Positions 26,281 through 41,235 of a DNA stretch of 64,000 bases are shown here, in pieces. The translations under genes and the position numbers were made by a program. Below the pieces are notes generated by a model. It was not told where the DNA came from. It did not search any database and saw only the letters and a list, made by a program, of their open reading frames with translations. The DNA comes from Lycocorax pyrrhopterus obiensis (Eukaryota > Chordata > Aves > Passeriformes > Paradisaeidae), in NCBI GenBank assembly GCA_014706295.1, contig JACSVZ010000003.1:897014-961013 (forward strand). Direction: 5' to 3'. How positions within the stretch are numbered: position 1 is the stretch's first letter; each line of letters begins with the position of its first letter.

Positions 26281-26482
26281 CCAACAATTCAAATGACACC
26301 ACCTCGACTGGTTCGTACTAGCTCCTTCCAGGAGAAATATCTTAATATTGGGAGCGGGAAAGGGGGTGGAGGAGAAAGGCAGAAGAGGGATATATATCTT
26401 TCAACCCCTCCATCCTCCCAGGCACTTGGGGAGGGTTGGGGTGAAGGCATTTCACAGTACGCCCAAGACATTTCAATAAAAA

Positions 26483-26488
26483 TTTATT
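26483..26488 (-). terminator. Candidate distal poly(A) signal of TBX3
   Basis: A canonical AATAAA on the minus strand sits at the edge between the AT-rich presumptive 3' UTR and more GC-rich DNA below 26460. Cleavage would fall at about 26455-26472. The downstream GU-rich element is only moderate, so the exact end is uncertain. Confidence 0.45.
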
Positions 26489-27551
26489 GAAACTTCAGTG
26501 ACTTTTAAAAGGGAAAAAAAAATTACAGAAAAAAAAAATAGCAAGAACTTCTCAACATTTATATAACACAAAATATACCTTCATTTTTTTTTCCTTTGAA
26601 CCAGCTCTGAGCACCTGACTTTCAACCCAAGAAAATATGCACTCACTCAAACAAAGACAACAATAAGCACAGTAGTAAAACTCCATCGTGGGGTTGTTTT
26701 CTGACACACCAAGGAAACGGGGAAAAATAATAGAAAGTAAAGAAAATCCTAGAATCTTCACCTTTTTTCTCTCTCTCAAGCCACTGGAGAAGCCTGTTGT
26801 CGTGCATTAACGTATTTAATTTTGTGGTTGACATTTTGAACACTGAAGAAATCGAGGATTAAAAGCTACCATGGCACACTGCTTTGTCTTTTTCTCTCTT
26901 TGAATTTTTTTAAGGTCTTTCATTAATTTGGTTTCTTTCTGCTTTGCCTTTTGCATTCGGCTCCTCGGCAAAAGGACGAGGTTTTCCTGGGCTGAGCTCC
27001 GATTTAAAAACTGAGCCCTCACAAATGGGGGAATTTCTCCTCTGGGTCGGGATCTATGCTTAAAGGCATTACCAACTTGAAATGAAAACGACTAAAAATA
27101 AAAACAGAAGGAAAAAAAAAGAAGACCGCTGCAGTCGTATTTACAGAGATATGTACAATGTCAATAAATTAAAGTTTAATTTCGAGTATTCATATTCCAC
27201 GTATTTACAAGAGTTATCAAATAATTACATAAATACTTTGTTTTAATAATAGTGTCCGCTCTTTTCTTCTTCTCAGTATGTTTAAACCTTGTTATTGCAT
27301 ATACAATTAAAGAGGGAAAGCTGTGATAAACCTACAGTCGAGCTACAGAGGTTTTTAGATAAAATAAATTCACTTTTTTTTCTTTCCAACTACACTTCTT
27401 ATTTTTGTTGCTACAAGGGAGGATGTTTAAGGTAGAGGGACAAAGGTCTTATTTTTGTTTTTATTATTATTATTATTAATAATTTTTTCCCTGGGATTTA
27501 AAACGAGCATTAAAAATAAACAACAAAACCCCACTGAAATAAAAAATACCA

Positions 27552-27567
27552 CCCCCCCCCCCCCCCC
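27552..27567 (+). repeat. C homopolymer inside TBX3 3' UTR
   Basis: About 16 C in a row followed by an A run. In the mRNA this is G-rich. It is a likely place for sequencing-length error. Confidence 0.85.
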
Positions 27568-27781
27568 AAAAAAAAGCAGACTACTCTGGAACATGCAAAA
27601 AAAAGCCACCAACTGGCTCTCAGACATCACAATAATATTTTAAACACACAGCTTCCCTTAATATCGACTAAGGGGGTTGTGGTTAACAACCCGCCCAGGA
27701 AACAACTGTTGAAGAACCAATATGTGAGTTACTTACACACTTTCTTTCGGAGAGAAAAAAAATCACTTCTCTTACTTAATT

Positions 27782-27787
27782 TTTATT
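27782..27787 (-). terminator. Candidate proximal poly(A) signal of TBX3
   Basis: A minus-strand AATAAA is followed, in transcript direction, by a GTGA-plus-eight-T stretch and then GTGTGTAAG at about 27732-27765. This is a better U/GU-rich downstream element than at the distal site. It would give a short 3' UTR of about 460 nt. Confidence 0.4.
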
Positions 27788-27804
27788 CATAAGTTTGTTT
27801 GATT

Positions 27805-27897
27805 TTTTTGTTTTATTTTTTCTTTTAGGTCTTTTTTTTTTTTCTTTTTTTTTCTTTTCTTTTTTTTCCGGCGTGTTTTGGTTTTGGTTTTTTTTTT
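27805..27897 (+). repeat. T-rich low-complexity tract (A-rich in TBX3 mRNA)
   Basis: Several T runs of 6-14 bases separated by C or G. In TBX3 mRNA the tract reads as A-rich 3' UTR and could cause internal oligo-dT priming. Confidence 0.85.
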
Positions 27898-28233
27898 CAC
27901 ACTGTTAAAAAAAATAAAAGGAGGATGCCACAAACCCCACCGGTGCCTCGATCCGGCCAGTTCTGCTCCCTGTGAGGAGCCTCCGACCCAGCGCTCCCCC
28001 ATCCCCGACCCTTTCCCCCTGCTCCACCAGATACCTTTTTGTTGCTAAGCACGCGCACAACGCCGCGGGATTTTATATTGAAAAAAAAACCATAAAAAGA
28101 GGAAAGGAAAAAATTAAACCAAAATAAAGGACGGGGCTAAAAAACAAAACACTCGCGGGGTGGAGGATGTGGTTTCTTTCAAACAAAGTGCACTGCGAGA
28201 CTGATTTGAAATGAGCTCCCGGAGGCCGGGGGG

Positions 28234-28680
28234 TTACGGGGAGCCGCTGCGGGATCTGTCCTGCTTGGGGTCGAGCCCACTGACCAGGCGCTGGATGTTT
28301 TGCAGTTCGCTGGTGGCCGCCTCCTTGTCCGCGCCCAGTTTGGGGGACAGGGACACGGAGCCGGACGAGAGCGTGGAGGAGCGGCTGGTGAGGTCCGAGG
28401 CGGAGTCCAGGGGCACGGAGCCGGGGCTGGCGCTCAGCCCGCCCGCCTTGCCCTCGCCGGAGCCGGCGGCCAGGCCGGGCAGGGCGGTGGTGAGGAGGCT
28501 GCTGCCGTCCGAGAGGGGCACGGGCAGCGGGTAGGGGCTGTAGCGGAGCCGCGGCCGCACGGCGCTCAGGAACGGGTGCCGGTGCACCGAGCTGGAGGCG
28601 GCGCTGGAGGCGGCGGCCGCCGCAGCCATGTAGGTGTAGGGGTAGGGGAAAAGGCTGCCGAAGGGAGACATGGCCAGGCC
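28234..28680 (-). CDS. TBX3: TBX3 coding exon 7 (residues 584-731) and stop
   Basis: This 447-bp terminal coding region starts after CTCCCGCAG|GGC. It reads [20 protein letters not shown], followed by a six-Ala tract and a Ser-rich stretch, then [19 protein letters not shown] and [12 protein letters not shown]. It finishes with [38 protein letters not shown] and DRSRSGSP before TAA. Mammals, as I recall, have LNLNTM before RPRLRYSPY, so the bird copy is three residues shorter there. The conserved [17 protein letters not shown] block and the DRSRS.SP tail are diagnostic of TBX3. Confidence 0.97.
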   Translation of the reverse strand, partial: GLAMSPFGSLFPYPYTYMAAAAAASSAASSSVHRHPFLSAVRPRLRYSPYPLPVPLSDGSSLLTTALPGLAAGSGEGKAGGLSASPGSVPLDSASDLTSRSSTLSSGSVSLSPKLGADKEAATSELQNIQRLVSGLDPKQDRSRSGSP

Positions 28681-29354
28681 CTGCGGGAGGGGAGCAGAGA
28701 GAGGAAAGGGTTACCGGCCCGCACGCTCACCGCGGGGATGCTGCGCGGCACCCCCGCGCCGGGGACTCCCCCGCGCCCGCCAGCGGGACGGCCCGCAGGG
28801 GATGGAGAGCTGTCCTCCCGCTGCCGAGGCCGCAAACACGCGGACCCAACGCGGCACACCCCGGCCGGGCTCTGCCCTGCACGGCCTCCCTCCCGCTGGG
28901 CCCAAATGGCCGTGGGGTCTCTCCCCCGCTCTCCCCTCACCGGGCGATTCTCTTGCGCTGGGCCAAGCGCCCTCCACCCGCAGGTCCAGCCCCACCCCCG
29001 CTCCGCAGGGCAGCCCCGGGCACATCCCCCCCCCCCCCGACAGCGGCTCCGCTTCGCAGGCTGGGACGCGCCCCACAGCGCCGAGCTGCGCCCTGGTCCT
29101 GCCCCGGTGGCAGCCGGGGGCTGCAGGGCTCTGGAGGACAGCGGGGAGGGTGGGAGAGCTCAGGGAGATCACGCTGGGCCACCCCCCCGCCCAGAGCTTT
29201 CCCTCCTCCGGCTTTCCGCCAAGCCCTGCGACCGGCCCCTGACAGGGGCAGTGGGGGGGACACCGCGGGAAGCCAAAGGAGGTGCCCGCTGCCCCCCCGT
29301 CCCCAGGGTCGGAGCCCCCCGGCCCGGAGGGGCGGCGCGGGGGGAGCGCAGTAC
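28681..29354 (-). other. TBX3 intron 6 (674 bp)
   Basis: A short, very GC-rich intron with a GTACTG donor (weaker than the other donors) and a CCCGCAG acceptor. It belongs to the CpG-rich block that covers exons 6 and 7. An internal C run lies at 29028-29038. Confidence 0.88.
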
Positions 29355-30058
29355 CTGTGAAGCCAGGACGTGCTGCTGCAGATGGAAAGGCAAAGCAGCC
29401 GCCGATGCACCCGAGAGTCCCTGGGCCGCCGCCGTGGCCATGACCGTGTTGTCCAGTCCCGAGACCCCGGCGGATGCCCCGGAGACGGTGGCGAGGAGGG
29501 GCCCCATGCCCGCGGCCATGCCGGAGAAGGCCCCCCCCATGGCGAACTGGCCGGGGTGCAGCAGCAGCGGGTGCCCGTTCCCCAGCGGGTTGAAGAACTG
29601 CTGGCCGGCCAGGGCAGGGGGGAAGCCGAGGTTCTGCAAGTGTCCCTGGCTCAGGTGGGCCGTGCTGTCGGTTTGGACCGTCAGGGGAGTGAAGGGCTCC
29701 TTCCCCAGCAGTCGGTTCTCATCTACTTTGGGGCCATCCCTGAGGGGGCTTTTCAGTTCCTCGCCGCTCAGGCTTCCCACCCGGGTGCTGGAAGAGATGG
29801 CAGCCGGGCTGTGCCGGGAGTCCGGAGGGGCTTTCTCAGTCCTCTCTCGGCTCCGGCTCCCTGCCGAGTCCCCAGGGAAGAAGTGGCTTTTGGAGGGGCT
29901 GCCCCCCTTGTCCCGGGGGTCGTCCCCCGCGGTTGCAGCGGAGCTGGCCGGCGCTGGGGTGGCGGCGGTGGTCGTGCTGATTTTGCCCGACTCGTTGCCT
30001 TCTAGCAAGGGATCGTCTTTGCTGTCGGCATCGCTGTCTCCCTCGCTGGGGCAGAGAT
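29355..30058 (-). CDS. TBX3: TBX3 coding exon 6 (residues 349-583): Ser/Pro/Ala-rich repressor region
   Basis: This is the largest coding exon, 704 bp. The acceptor is TTGTCTTGCAG|AT and the donor TCACAG|GTAC, phase 0. It opens [16 protein letters not shown] (acidic), then [15 protein letters not shown], a charged and serine-rich stretch with [17 protein letters not shown], then [19 protein letters not shown]. The final part is hydrophobic and Gly/Ala-rich: [53 protein letters not shown] and [13 protein letters not shown]. These blocks match the order in mammalian TBX3, where this part and the next exon carry the main transcriptional repression domain. Some of the low-complexity stretches differ in length from mammals. 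Confidence 0.96.
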
Positions 30059-31374
30059 CTGCAAGACAAAGGGGGCCCGGGGCTGGGATCCGGCACTGCA
30101 CATCTCGAAATCCCCACCGGGCTGGGAGAGGGGGCAGAGACGCTTCCTGGCCGGCCAGAGGTTTGTGTGGAAATACTTCCCCTTTTTTTTTATTATTATA
30201 TAAATAACTACAGCCCCCAGCTCCCACCTCCCGCCCCGTCCAAGCCAGCCCGAGTTTTACACAACGCAGCAAAATTGGCTGCGAAACAAAGCGGCGGCCC
30301 GGAGGAGCGACCCCCCAGCCGGGCGGGCCCGGGGCCAGCGGCTCCGCGCCCCGGGGCTCTCCGGGGCTGCGGGAGCCCCCAGGGACCCCCCTCCCTCCCC
30401 GGCTGCAGCGGGGGGTAGAGGAGGAACGGGACAGCAGCAGCCTCGGGGCAGAGCTGAAGGGCCTTGGGGATGTGTCTCCTACGAAGTTTTCCAAAGTTTT
30501 AATCCCTTTAAACGGGCAAACTTTGAAAACGCACACAGAGATACCCCGCAGCCGTCTTCATCACCCCCTGGGCCCCCCTTCTCCCCAAACACATGCACGG
30601 CTTCGCTGGATTCCTCTGCACTTCATCTCCTAATTTCAGCGCCCCAGGTGCGAAGCTCTGGTTTGCTTTTCGGGTCCCCTCCCAGCTCCCCTCCCCTCAG
30701 CTCGGCAGGCCTTTAAAAAAACGAGCAAAGCAACTACAAAAAAGAGGTTGTTTCCTCCTCCCCCTGCCCCCCCCGGCCCGGGATGGATTAATACATACGA
30801 GAGAGCTGCAGACAGCTCCCAGCCCCGCACGGAGAAACCCAGGGTGACTTTTCTATAACAAAGTTCGGGACTGTATCCAGGGGAAAGATCCTTCCTCTAA
30901 TAACAGATTCAGTGAGGAATATTAATGGAGTGACTCCAGTTTTGAACTTTTGCCCCGTGGTCTGTCTTTGCTCCCTTGACTTGGAGCTGGCTCCTTGCTG
31001 AACCAAGGAGGGGAGGGATGAATGTGCAGCAAGGGGAGAGGGAGGCCGGGGGGGAGAGGGAGAAGGAGAGGAAGAGTGAGGAAGGCAGAGAGAGAGACTG
31101 AGGGGGGAGTAGGGAGGAGAGGGAAAGAGAAAAAGAAAGGAAACAAGAAGAAGAGTGAGGGAAAGAAGGAAAAAGAGGGAGGAAAAACTAAAGAGGAAAA
31201 GAAGAGAGAAGAAACAGATGAGAAAAGAAGGAAAGAGGTAGGAAGGAAGGCAAGAGGGAAGGAAGGAAGGAAAACAGGCCAGTGCCAGAGGGCAGTGGCA
31301 CAGGCCAGGATTTGTCACCACACAGAGCAGACACCCAGGCTCTCCCAGGGGAGTCCAGGGGCCTCAGCTCTCAC
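30059..31374 (-). other. TBX3 intron 5 (1316 bp)
   Basis: The donor is GTGAGAGC and the acceptor GTCTTGCAG. A GA-only tract of about 250 bp at 31022-31275 dominates the upstream half. A GC-rich patch lies at 30280-30420. No coding sequence recognised. Confidence 0.9.
31022..31275 (+). repeat. Polypurine (GA-rich) tract in TBX3 intron 5
   Basis: About 250 bp is almost purely A and G on the plus strand, with few pyrimidine breaks and GGAA repeats at 31257-31270. In the pre-mRNA it is a long polypyrimidine stretch, yet it is not at the acceptor. Confidence 0.85.
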
Positions 31375-31532
31375 CTTTGAGGCTGGAGGTGCCCACGGCA
31401 GGCACGGCAGGACAGGAGGACTGGGCAAAGCACTTGAAGGCCGTCTGCTCATTGGACGACTCATCCGAGGTGGGATTCTCCTTCTTCTGCCTCTCGTCGT
31501 ACACCCGCATGGACTGCAGGGTCAGCTGCTTC
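31375..31532 (-). CDS. TBX3: TBX3 coding exon 5 (residues 296-349): post-T-box linker
   Basis: This 158-bp exon starts GCCCGCAG|G and completes Arg296. It reads [20 protein letters not shown] (297-316), then a Ser/Glu-rich stretch [17 protein letters not shown] and an Ala/Pro/Val run ending in SSLK. The donor is CTCAAAG|GTGAGAGC, giving one base of codon 349. KQLTLQSMR is typical of TBX3. The rest aligns loosely with mammals, which is usual for this linker. Confidence 0.95.
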
Positions 31533-32842
31533 CTGCGGGCACAGAACCCGCTGGGCGAGCGGCCCCCAGCGCCCCCCGGGACCCCCCCTCCTCCTCCCCA
31601 GCCCCTCCTGCAGTTCCCATTTGGGCACGAGTAGCACAGGGGAATTAAGAGCCACGGTCCCCTCGAGGAGGAGAGCGCGTTTCTGGCAGGCAGGGCTTGG
31701 CTGCTAATGAGAGGAGATTTCTTGGAAGCGTGAGCAGCTCCTCAGCGAGGGCTGATATTAAAGACAAGGGGCGGAGGGGAGAGGGAAGCATTCCCTGGAG
31801 ATTAGCTTTTAAAAGGCAAGGATGTTCCAGAGATATGAGCCATCTTAATGGTTGCTAAGATTGCTAGGAAGTGGTTATTTTGTTAGGCACTTTATGTAAT
31901 CTTTTCACCAACAATTAACCCGGAGTAAAAATCTATTTATATTTAGAGAAATTAGAAATCATTTCCGTCCTGTGGCTCCAGTGCGGGCTTTATTTTCACA
32001 CTGACGGACAAGAGGAGCTGGCGTGTGCATGTTTGTGTGTGTGCTGGGCTCAGGGCAGGGCAGGCAGAGAGGCCTTTTGGTTTACATGACGTTCCCCCCC
32101 ACCTTTTTATTTTGTTGTTTGCTTGAAAAAGGAGGAACAGATCGATTTATTCATTATCTAACCCCCTGTGCAAATGGCTAAAATATCCTGTCTCCTGTAA
32201 CACAACAAAACAGACATATCCCCCATCAAAGGAAAAAATTGTCCCTTTCTCCTTTTTCTCCTTATATTTTCTTCTTATATTAAAAATAAAAATCTTGAGT
32301 CCCATTATAACAAGTTCTGCCTGCCTACCTGGGGCACAAACTGTGTCCTGCTGCTTGGAAAAATAAAGAATCTTCTATCATTAATTACTTCCATATTCAT
32401 GAGATCCCTCTGTCCAAACAGTTTATTTATATGTTTCTCCTCCACGTTTTAGTCTTTTCCATACAGTCCCCAGGAAAATACCAGGGGAGATTCAAGCAGT
32501 GCTCAGCCCTCACTTCTCCCTCTTCTCCAGTCCCAGATCCAAACTACACTGTAATATTCCCTCTCGAATTTGTAAGGGAAGGTTTTTCTCCGCTAATATT
32601 TGCTTAATGTACTGCACTCCCTTTGGCCAGTCATCCCCTGCGATGCGAAAACTAAACGTGGAAAGCAGGAAAGAATTCCCATGCAATCCGTTTGACGTTA
32701 TTAACGCCAAGATCCTTATGGATTTTGGCGGGGGGAAGTGTGGTTTGGAGGCGAGGCAAGGTGATTTTGACCTCTGCTCGTGTTCTGAGCTTAACACATG
32801 AAAACCAAACGAGGCGCCTGTACAGAATCGAGCCAGACTCAC
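31533..32842 (-). other. TBX3 intron 4 (1310 bp)
   Basis: The donor is GTGAGT and the acceptor CCCGCAG. Most of it (31690-32480) is AT-rich with homeodomain-type TAAT cores and is a candidate conserved intronic element, listed separately. Confidence 0.9.
31690..32480. promoter_or_regulatory. Candidate conserved intronic element (TBX3 intron 4)
   Basis: AT-rich and repeat-free, with GATTAGCTTTTAAAAGGC, CATCTTAATGGTTGC, GTTAGGCACTTTATGTAATC and CAACAATTAACCCGG in the first half, and CATTAATTACTTCC near 32380. One of the strongest enhancer-like blocks inside the gene. Confidence 0.4.
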
Positions 32843-32919
32843 CTCTTTTCCCTCCTTCCATTCCCGGTGTCCCGAAAACCTTTGGCAAAGGGGTTGTTGT
32901 CAATTTTTAATTGTGTGAT
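32843..32919 (-). CDS. TBX3: TBX3 coding exon 4 (residues 271-296): end of T-box
   Basis: This 77-bp exon is too short for ordinary ORF finding. It was located by the invariant text ITQLKIDNNPFAKGFRD (271-287), which closes the T-box with the minor-groove helix, followed by TGNGRREKR. The acceptor is CATCCTATAG|ATC behind a T-rich tract. The donor is AAGAG|GTGAGT, leaving two bases of codon 296. RREKRK (292-297, the last residue from exon 5) is the basic nuclear-localisation motif of TBX3. Confidence 0.97.
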
Positions 32920-35077
32920 CTATAGGATGGAGAGGAAAAAAAAATAGCCAGGGGGTTGGGGCAGAATAAGGACATTTTTGTATTAAAAAACAACAGCAAA
33001 CCCCACTCTTCCCAGTTCCCCCAGCGCCGGCAGGATCCCGGCAGGAGCAGGACAGGGCAGAGGGCAAAGGTCCCTGGTTTTTGGGTGAATCCATGCGTTT
33101 TCCCGAGCTGTTTGGAGGCAGCTCGCCCCCAATCCCCCGCCGGGCTGGCCGGTGACCTGGCCCGTGGTGGCAATGAAAGAGCCCCGTGTTGCTGCCACCA
33201 CATCGGAATTAATTGAGCCGTGCAATGAGATCCATGCAAGTTGTGCCTGTACTTAAAACTCTTTAAATACCATAATTAAACCGCAAAGGAATCATACCCA
33301 CCCCCTCGCTATAATAAAATACTTTATATAATCGCATTATGCTCCGTGTGTGTTGGGGCGCCAGGGGTGCCAGGAGCCAGTTCACTTTTTTGGGGGGGTG
33401 CGTGTGGAAGTTTTTCGGTTTGGGTTTCTTCGGGGTTCAGGTTATGGCAGGGAACAACCGTGGGGAGGGATGGGGGGTGCGGGGCATTCCGCAAGTGCCC
33501 GGTGCCCCGCGTAGGACGCGCGGAGCCGAATTCCCAGCCTGGCCGGGGTTCACCTCACTGGAACGGGATGCGAGCAGTGGGAACGGGAATGCCGCCTCCC
33601 CCCCGCTCCATCCCCGGTCTCGGACCGGGCTGCAAGCACAGCAACCCCCCAGTTCAGGAGCAGAGCAGGACCCCGAAAAGGAAACCCCGCCCGCGCCCGA
33701 GTGCGGACAGGACCAGCCTTGGCTCCCGAGCCACCCCCCCGCCGCACACACGGGACCAGGAAAGAGCAGGAAAACCCCACTGCTAAAACCAGCGGGACTT
33801 TTAATCCAGGTGCTCCCGGCCGTGCCTTCTGCTCCCCCCGCGCCGAGCCGAGGGCTCCCCGCCGCTTCCGCACGCCGCTTCCCAGCCGATTTCATGGCAA
33901 TCACACAAATATGCTCATTTCTGTCCTTCAACCAAGCCGCCCCCAGCTGATAGACCGGGGCCACCAGCCCTGCTGCTAAGTCCCAAAGCAAAGTCTACGC
34001 TCTGTGCACTCATTTTCTTTCCGTTTCCTTGCAAGTGCCCGGCCGCAGAGAGAGAGGAAAATAGCCCGAGCCCCGAGGGGGAAGTGGCTTTTTGGAAAGC
34101 GAGGGCAGAAGGGTACGGACCCCCGCTTTTCACCCCAGAATTTTTAACGGGGAAGGATGTGAGGGCAGAGAGGGGCACAGGGGAGCTGCAGCGAGCGGGC
34201 GCTGCGCATCCAGAGCCTCTGCGCTCAACGCACATGAACGCAAAGTTGTAATTCACAGACAGCAAAAAAATCAAAGCCCCTTTTTTGGCTCCTTCGCTTC
34301 CCTCCACTTGACTTAATTATCGTAAATTCGCCATTTGCCACTCTCCCAAATATACCACCTTCGTCGCAAGCGACAATAAACCAGCAGCAATGGAAAGGCA
34401 GCGTTTGCAGCGCTGCAGAACTTTCTCACACGGGCTTTTTCAGCCCTTCCAGCTAAATTCAAGCGAGATACCCCTCTCTGACCAGAGCATATTTCTGCAC
34501 CACAAAAAATAATAAAACACTGCAGGATGCAAAAAAAAATATCATAATATAATAATAATAGGAACCAGACGTTCACTCCAGCCTTATTGCCAATTGCTGT
34601 TAAAGGAGCTAAAACAGCACAAAGGCCAGGAAGAATTACAAAATCTCAGCCCCGCTGCTCTCCCCACTCTGTCTTTCGACACACGGAGCCGAGTCTTTTT
34701 TATTAATTCTTTTTTCCTGATGCGTCTTAGATTAAATCCACATCGAGAGCAGCAAACCCCACCCCACCCCTTTCCTCATACTGGGGAGTGATACCGAGGA
34801 AAAAAAACCGGTAGAAACCCCCTAAACATTCTCCCCCTCCACCCCCAGTCCTCCCTCCTTTTAATTGCCTTCCCCGAGGTCGGTATTAGGAGAGTGCTCG
34901 ACCCCCTCCCCCAGCGCCTTCCCGAAGTTGGATCGAGGAGGTTTTGGGGGAAAAGATGAGGGAGGGAGAGAGAGAGAAGAGCGGGATGGGCTTGGTGAGT
35001 TTTAAGGGAACAATGCAGAGTAAAAGTTCTCTTAAAAGCCAAAACACGTAAAACAAATCCTCTCTAAATCTCCTTAC
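32920..35077 (-). other. TBX3 intron 3 (2158 bp)
   Basis: This is the largest intron, with a GTAAGG donor and a CCTATAG acceptor. It mixes GC-rich parts (33440-33860) with AT-rich parts (33240-33340 and 34310-34610). No coding sequence recognised. Confidence 0.9.
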
Positions 35078-35224
35078 CTTATCATTCTGGTATGCGGTCA
35101 CTGCGATGAATTCAGTCTCCGGGAAAACGTAGGTCCTGAACGTGCTGTAAGGAAGCTTGAGGATATCGTTGGCTCGGACGATGTGGAACCGGGGCTGGTA
35201 CTTGTGCATGGAGTTTAAAATGGT
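35078..35224 (-). CDS. TBX3: TBX3 coding exon 3 (residues 222-270): T-box
   Basis: This 147-bp exon encodes exactly 49 residues, [20 protein letters not shown] to [11 protein letters not shown], both joints in phase 0. The acceptor is CTCCCTCCAG|ACC and the donor AAG|GTAAGG. The block carries the T-box dimer-interface and DNA-contact segment seen in all family members (MHKYQPRFH, then [12 protein letters not shown]). [10 protein letters not shown] has Val where mammalian TBX3 has Leu. In mammals an alternative exon 2a (20 residues) can be inserted immediately before this exon. I found no equivalent in the intron here. Confidence 0.97.
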
Positions 35225-39945
<4,721 letters not shown>

Positions 39946-40008
39946 TGCTCTGCGTGCACCCGATCGTAGGGATGTGTTGTGGGTTACAGGGGAGCTGGAG
40001 CCGCCTTG

Positions 40009-40056
40009 ATTGGCTCTTTGACGCTTTCGGACCAATTGTGAGGCTCCATAGGCGGG
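40009..40056 (-). promoter_or_regulatory. TBX3 proximal promoter (CCAAT and GC boxes)
   Basis: On the minus strand a CCAAT pentamer lies at 40009-40013, and a GC box (GGCGGGG on the plus strand) starts at 40051. They sit just above the presumed 5' UTR. A CCAAT 60-80 bases above a start near 39940 is a normal spacing. There is no convincing TATA on the minus strand at the right distance, which fits a CpG-island promoter of a developmental gene. The assignment is inferred from motifs only. Confidence 0.5.
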
Positions 40057-40130
40057 GTTCTGACAGCTCGGGTGGAGGGGGACAGCGCCGAGTTATAAAA
40101 AGAAGGTGTCGGAAACTGTAACGCTGCAGC
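40032..40130 (+). promoter_or_regulatory. Candidate divergent promoter on the plus strand (CCAAT, GC box, TATA)
   Basis: Reading rightwards there is CCAAT at 40032-40036, GGCGGGG from 40051 and TATAAAAAG at 40094-40102, which would place a start near 40124. The order and spacing are those of a textbook TATA promoter pointing away from TBX3. A divergent non-coding RNA (TBX3-AS1) is known beside mammalian TBX3, so an equivalent is plausible. No spliced transcript structure could be read downstream. Confidence 0.4.
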
Positions 40131-40149
40131 AAAGCATCACTAGTACTTC

Positions 40150-41120
40150 GGGCCGTGTGAATATGTCAACATGATCAGAGGGGAGGGAGCAGGGCGGGAG
40201 GAGGGAAGGGGCCGGCAGCGCCCGCCTCTAGGGGGGTGCTGGGGGCCGCCTCGCCCCCCGGCCCCGGCCTCCCGCCGCCCCGGCAGCCTGGGCACTGCCC
40301 GGCCGCTCTCCCCCGGTAGGAGCTTCCCGAGCGCCGGCAGCAGGGGGGGCTCCACGCGTGGCCGTGGGGGGGTCCGAAGCTGCGTGCCCCCCTTCCCCGA
40401 ACGCCGCCGGTACCGTAGCGGGGGGGACCCCCTGTGTCCCCCCCGGCCCGGAGCCGCCCCGGGAGGCCGCCGCGCCGCACGCCCATCCCATCCCCGCCGC
40501 GTCGCGGCTGCCGCCGGTCCCCGCAGCCGCCGGGTCGGTGTCACCCCCCTGCCGCTGCCCCCGCGCCGTTTTCCCCCTCCCCGGCAAAGTTGCTTTCTCT
40601 AAACGACACCTCCAGGCCGGGAGCCGGGCGCTTTCCTTCCCCCCGCGAATCTGGGGCTGAGCTCCGGGGCTCGGGGGTGGCTCTGCGGCTCTTCCCCCCG
40701 CTCGGAGCACGGCTCCGGCTGCTCCAGCGGCCGCGGCCGCCGCTATTATTGTTGTGGTGGGCGGCTGGAGGCTGCGGCGGGCGGGCAGCGGCCAACGCTG
40801 GCTCGGCCCCGGCCCCGGCGGCTCCTGATCGCGGCGGGTGCGCGGAGGGAAGCGGGAGGCCGCTGGAAAATGGGGTTTTTATGTATTTATTATTCCTTTT
40901 TTCTTTCTTTCTTTGGCGTTGCGGATTAAGGCCACTCGGCTGGCACCGGCGCCGACAGGGTTACGCTCCCACACCCCTCCTCTTCCACGAGGTGCGCGGG
41001 GAGGAGACGGGAAGTGCGGCTTTCCCTGCGCCCGGGCCGGGGCAGCGCCGGGCGGGGGGGGGCCCAGCTCCGGGTTAACCCGGGCTCGCATGGAGCCAGG
41101 CACCCCCCCCCGGGAACGGC
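40150..41120. promoter_or_regulatory. CpG island upstream of TBX3
   Basis: The stretch is dense in CG and GGC/GCC triplets, most strongly at 40200-40560 and 40790-41110. It starts immediately above the promoter motifs. CpG islands of this size are usual at TBX3 and other Polycomb-regulated developmental genes. The boundaries are by eye. Confidence 0.6.
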
Positions 41121-41207
41121 GTCACGCGTGGGTCTGATCCGACCCCACGGAGAGGGAAGAGCCGGGCAGGATCCTCCTGGGAAGTTTCTGGGGAGATTTA
41201 TTCCTTT

Positions 41208-41235
41208 GGGGGGGGGGGTGGGGGTGGGGGTGTGA
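41208..41235 (+). repeat. G-rich tract with G-quadruplex potential
   Basis: Three runs of five or more G (the first about eleven) are separated by single T, which can supply four G-tracts. The tract ends in GGTGTGA (41229-41235), a T-box half-site, followed by CAG so that a TALE-type TGACAG overlaps it. It lies about 1.3 kb above the presumed TBX3 start. Confidence 0.55.

Larger units (their letters stand above)
26465..28233 (-). other. TBX3: TBX3 3' UTR (distal end estimated)
   Basis: The region after the TAA is AT-rich and open-frame-poor. It contains long homopolymer-like tracts (A-rich in the mRNA from 27900 to 27800, a 16-base G run opposite the C run at 27552-27567) and many AT-rich stretches between 27460 and 26500, typical of a long regulated vertebrate 3' UTR. 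The end is placed at the AATAAA of 26483-26488, giving about 1.77 kb. A shorter form could end below the AATAAA at 27782-27787. No miRNA site was assigned. Confidence 0.55.
28210..29640. promoter_or_regulatory. CpG-rich block over TBX3 exons 6-7
   Basis: High GC and CG over the last two coding exons and the intron between them. It explains the long antisense open frames. Intragenic islands at the 3' end of developmental genes can act as Polycomb targets. That role is inferred. Confidence 0.5.

Noticed and set aside
28300..30207. 635-codon plus-strand open frame antisense to TBX3 exons 6-7
   Set aside because: It is the mirror of GC-rich TBX3 coding sequence. It has no family text and reads across TBX3 splice sites.
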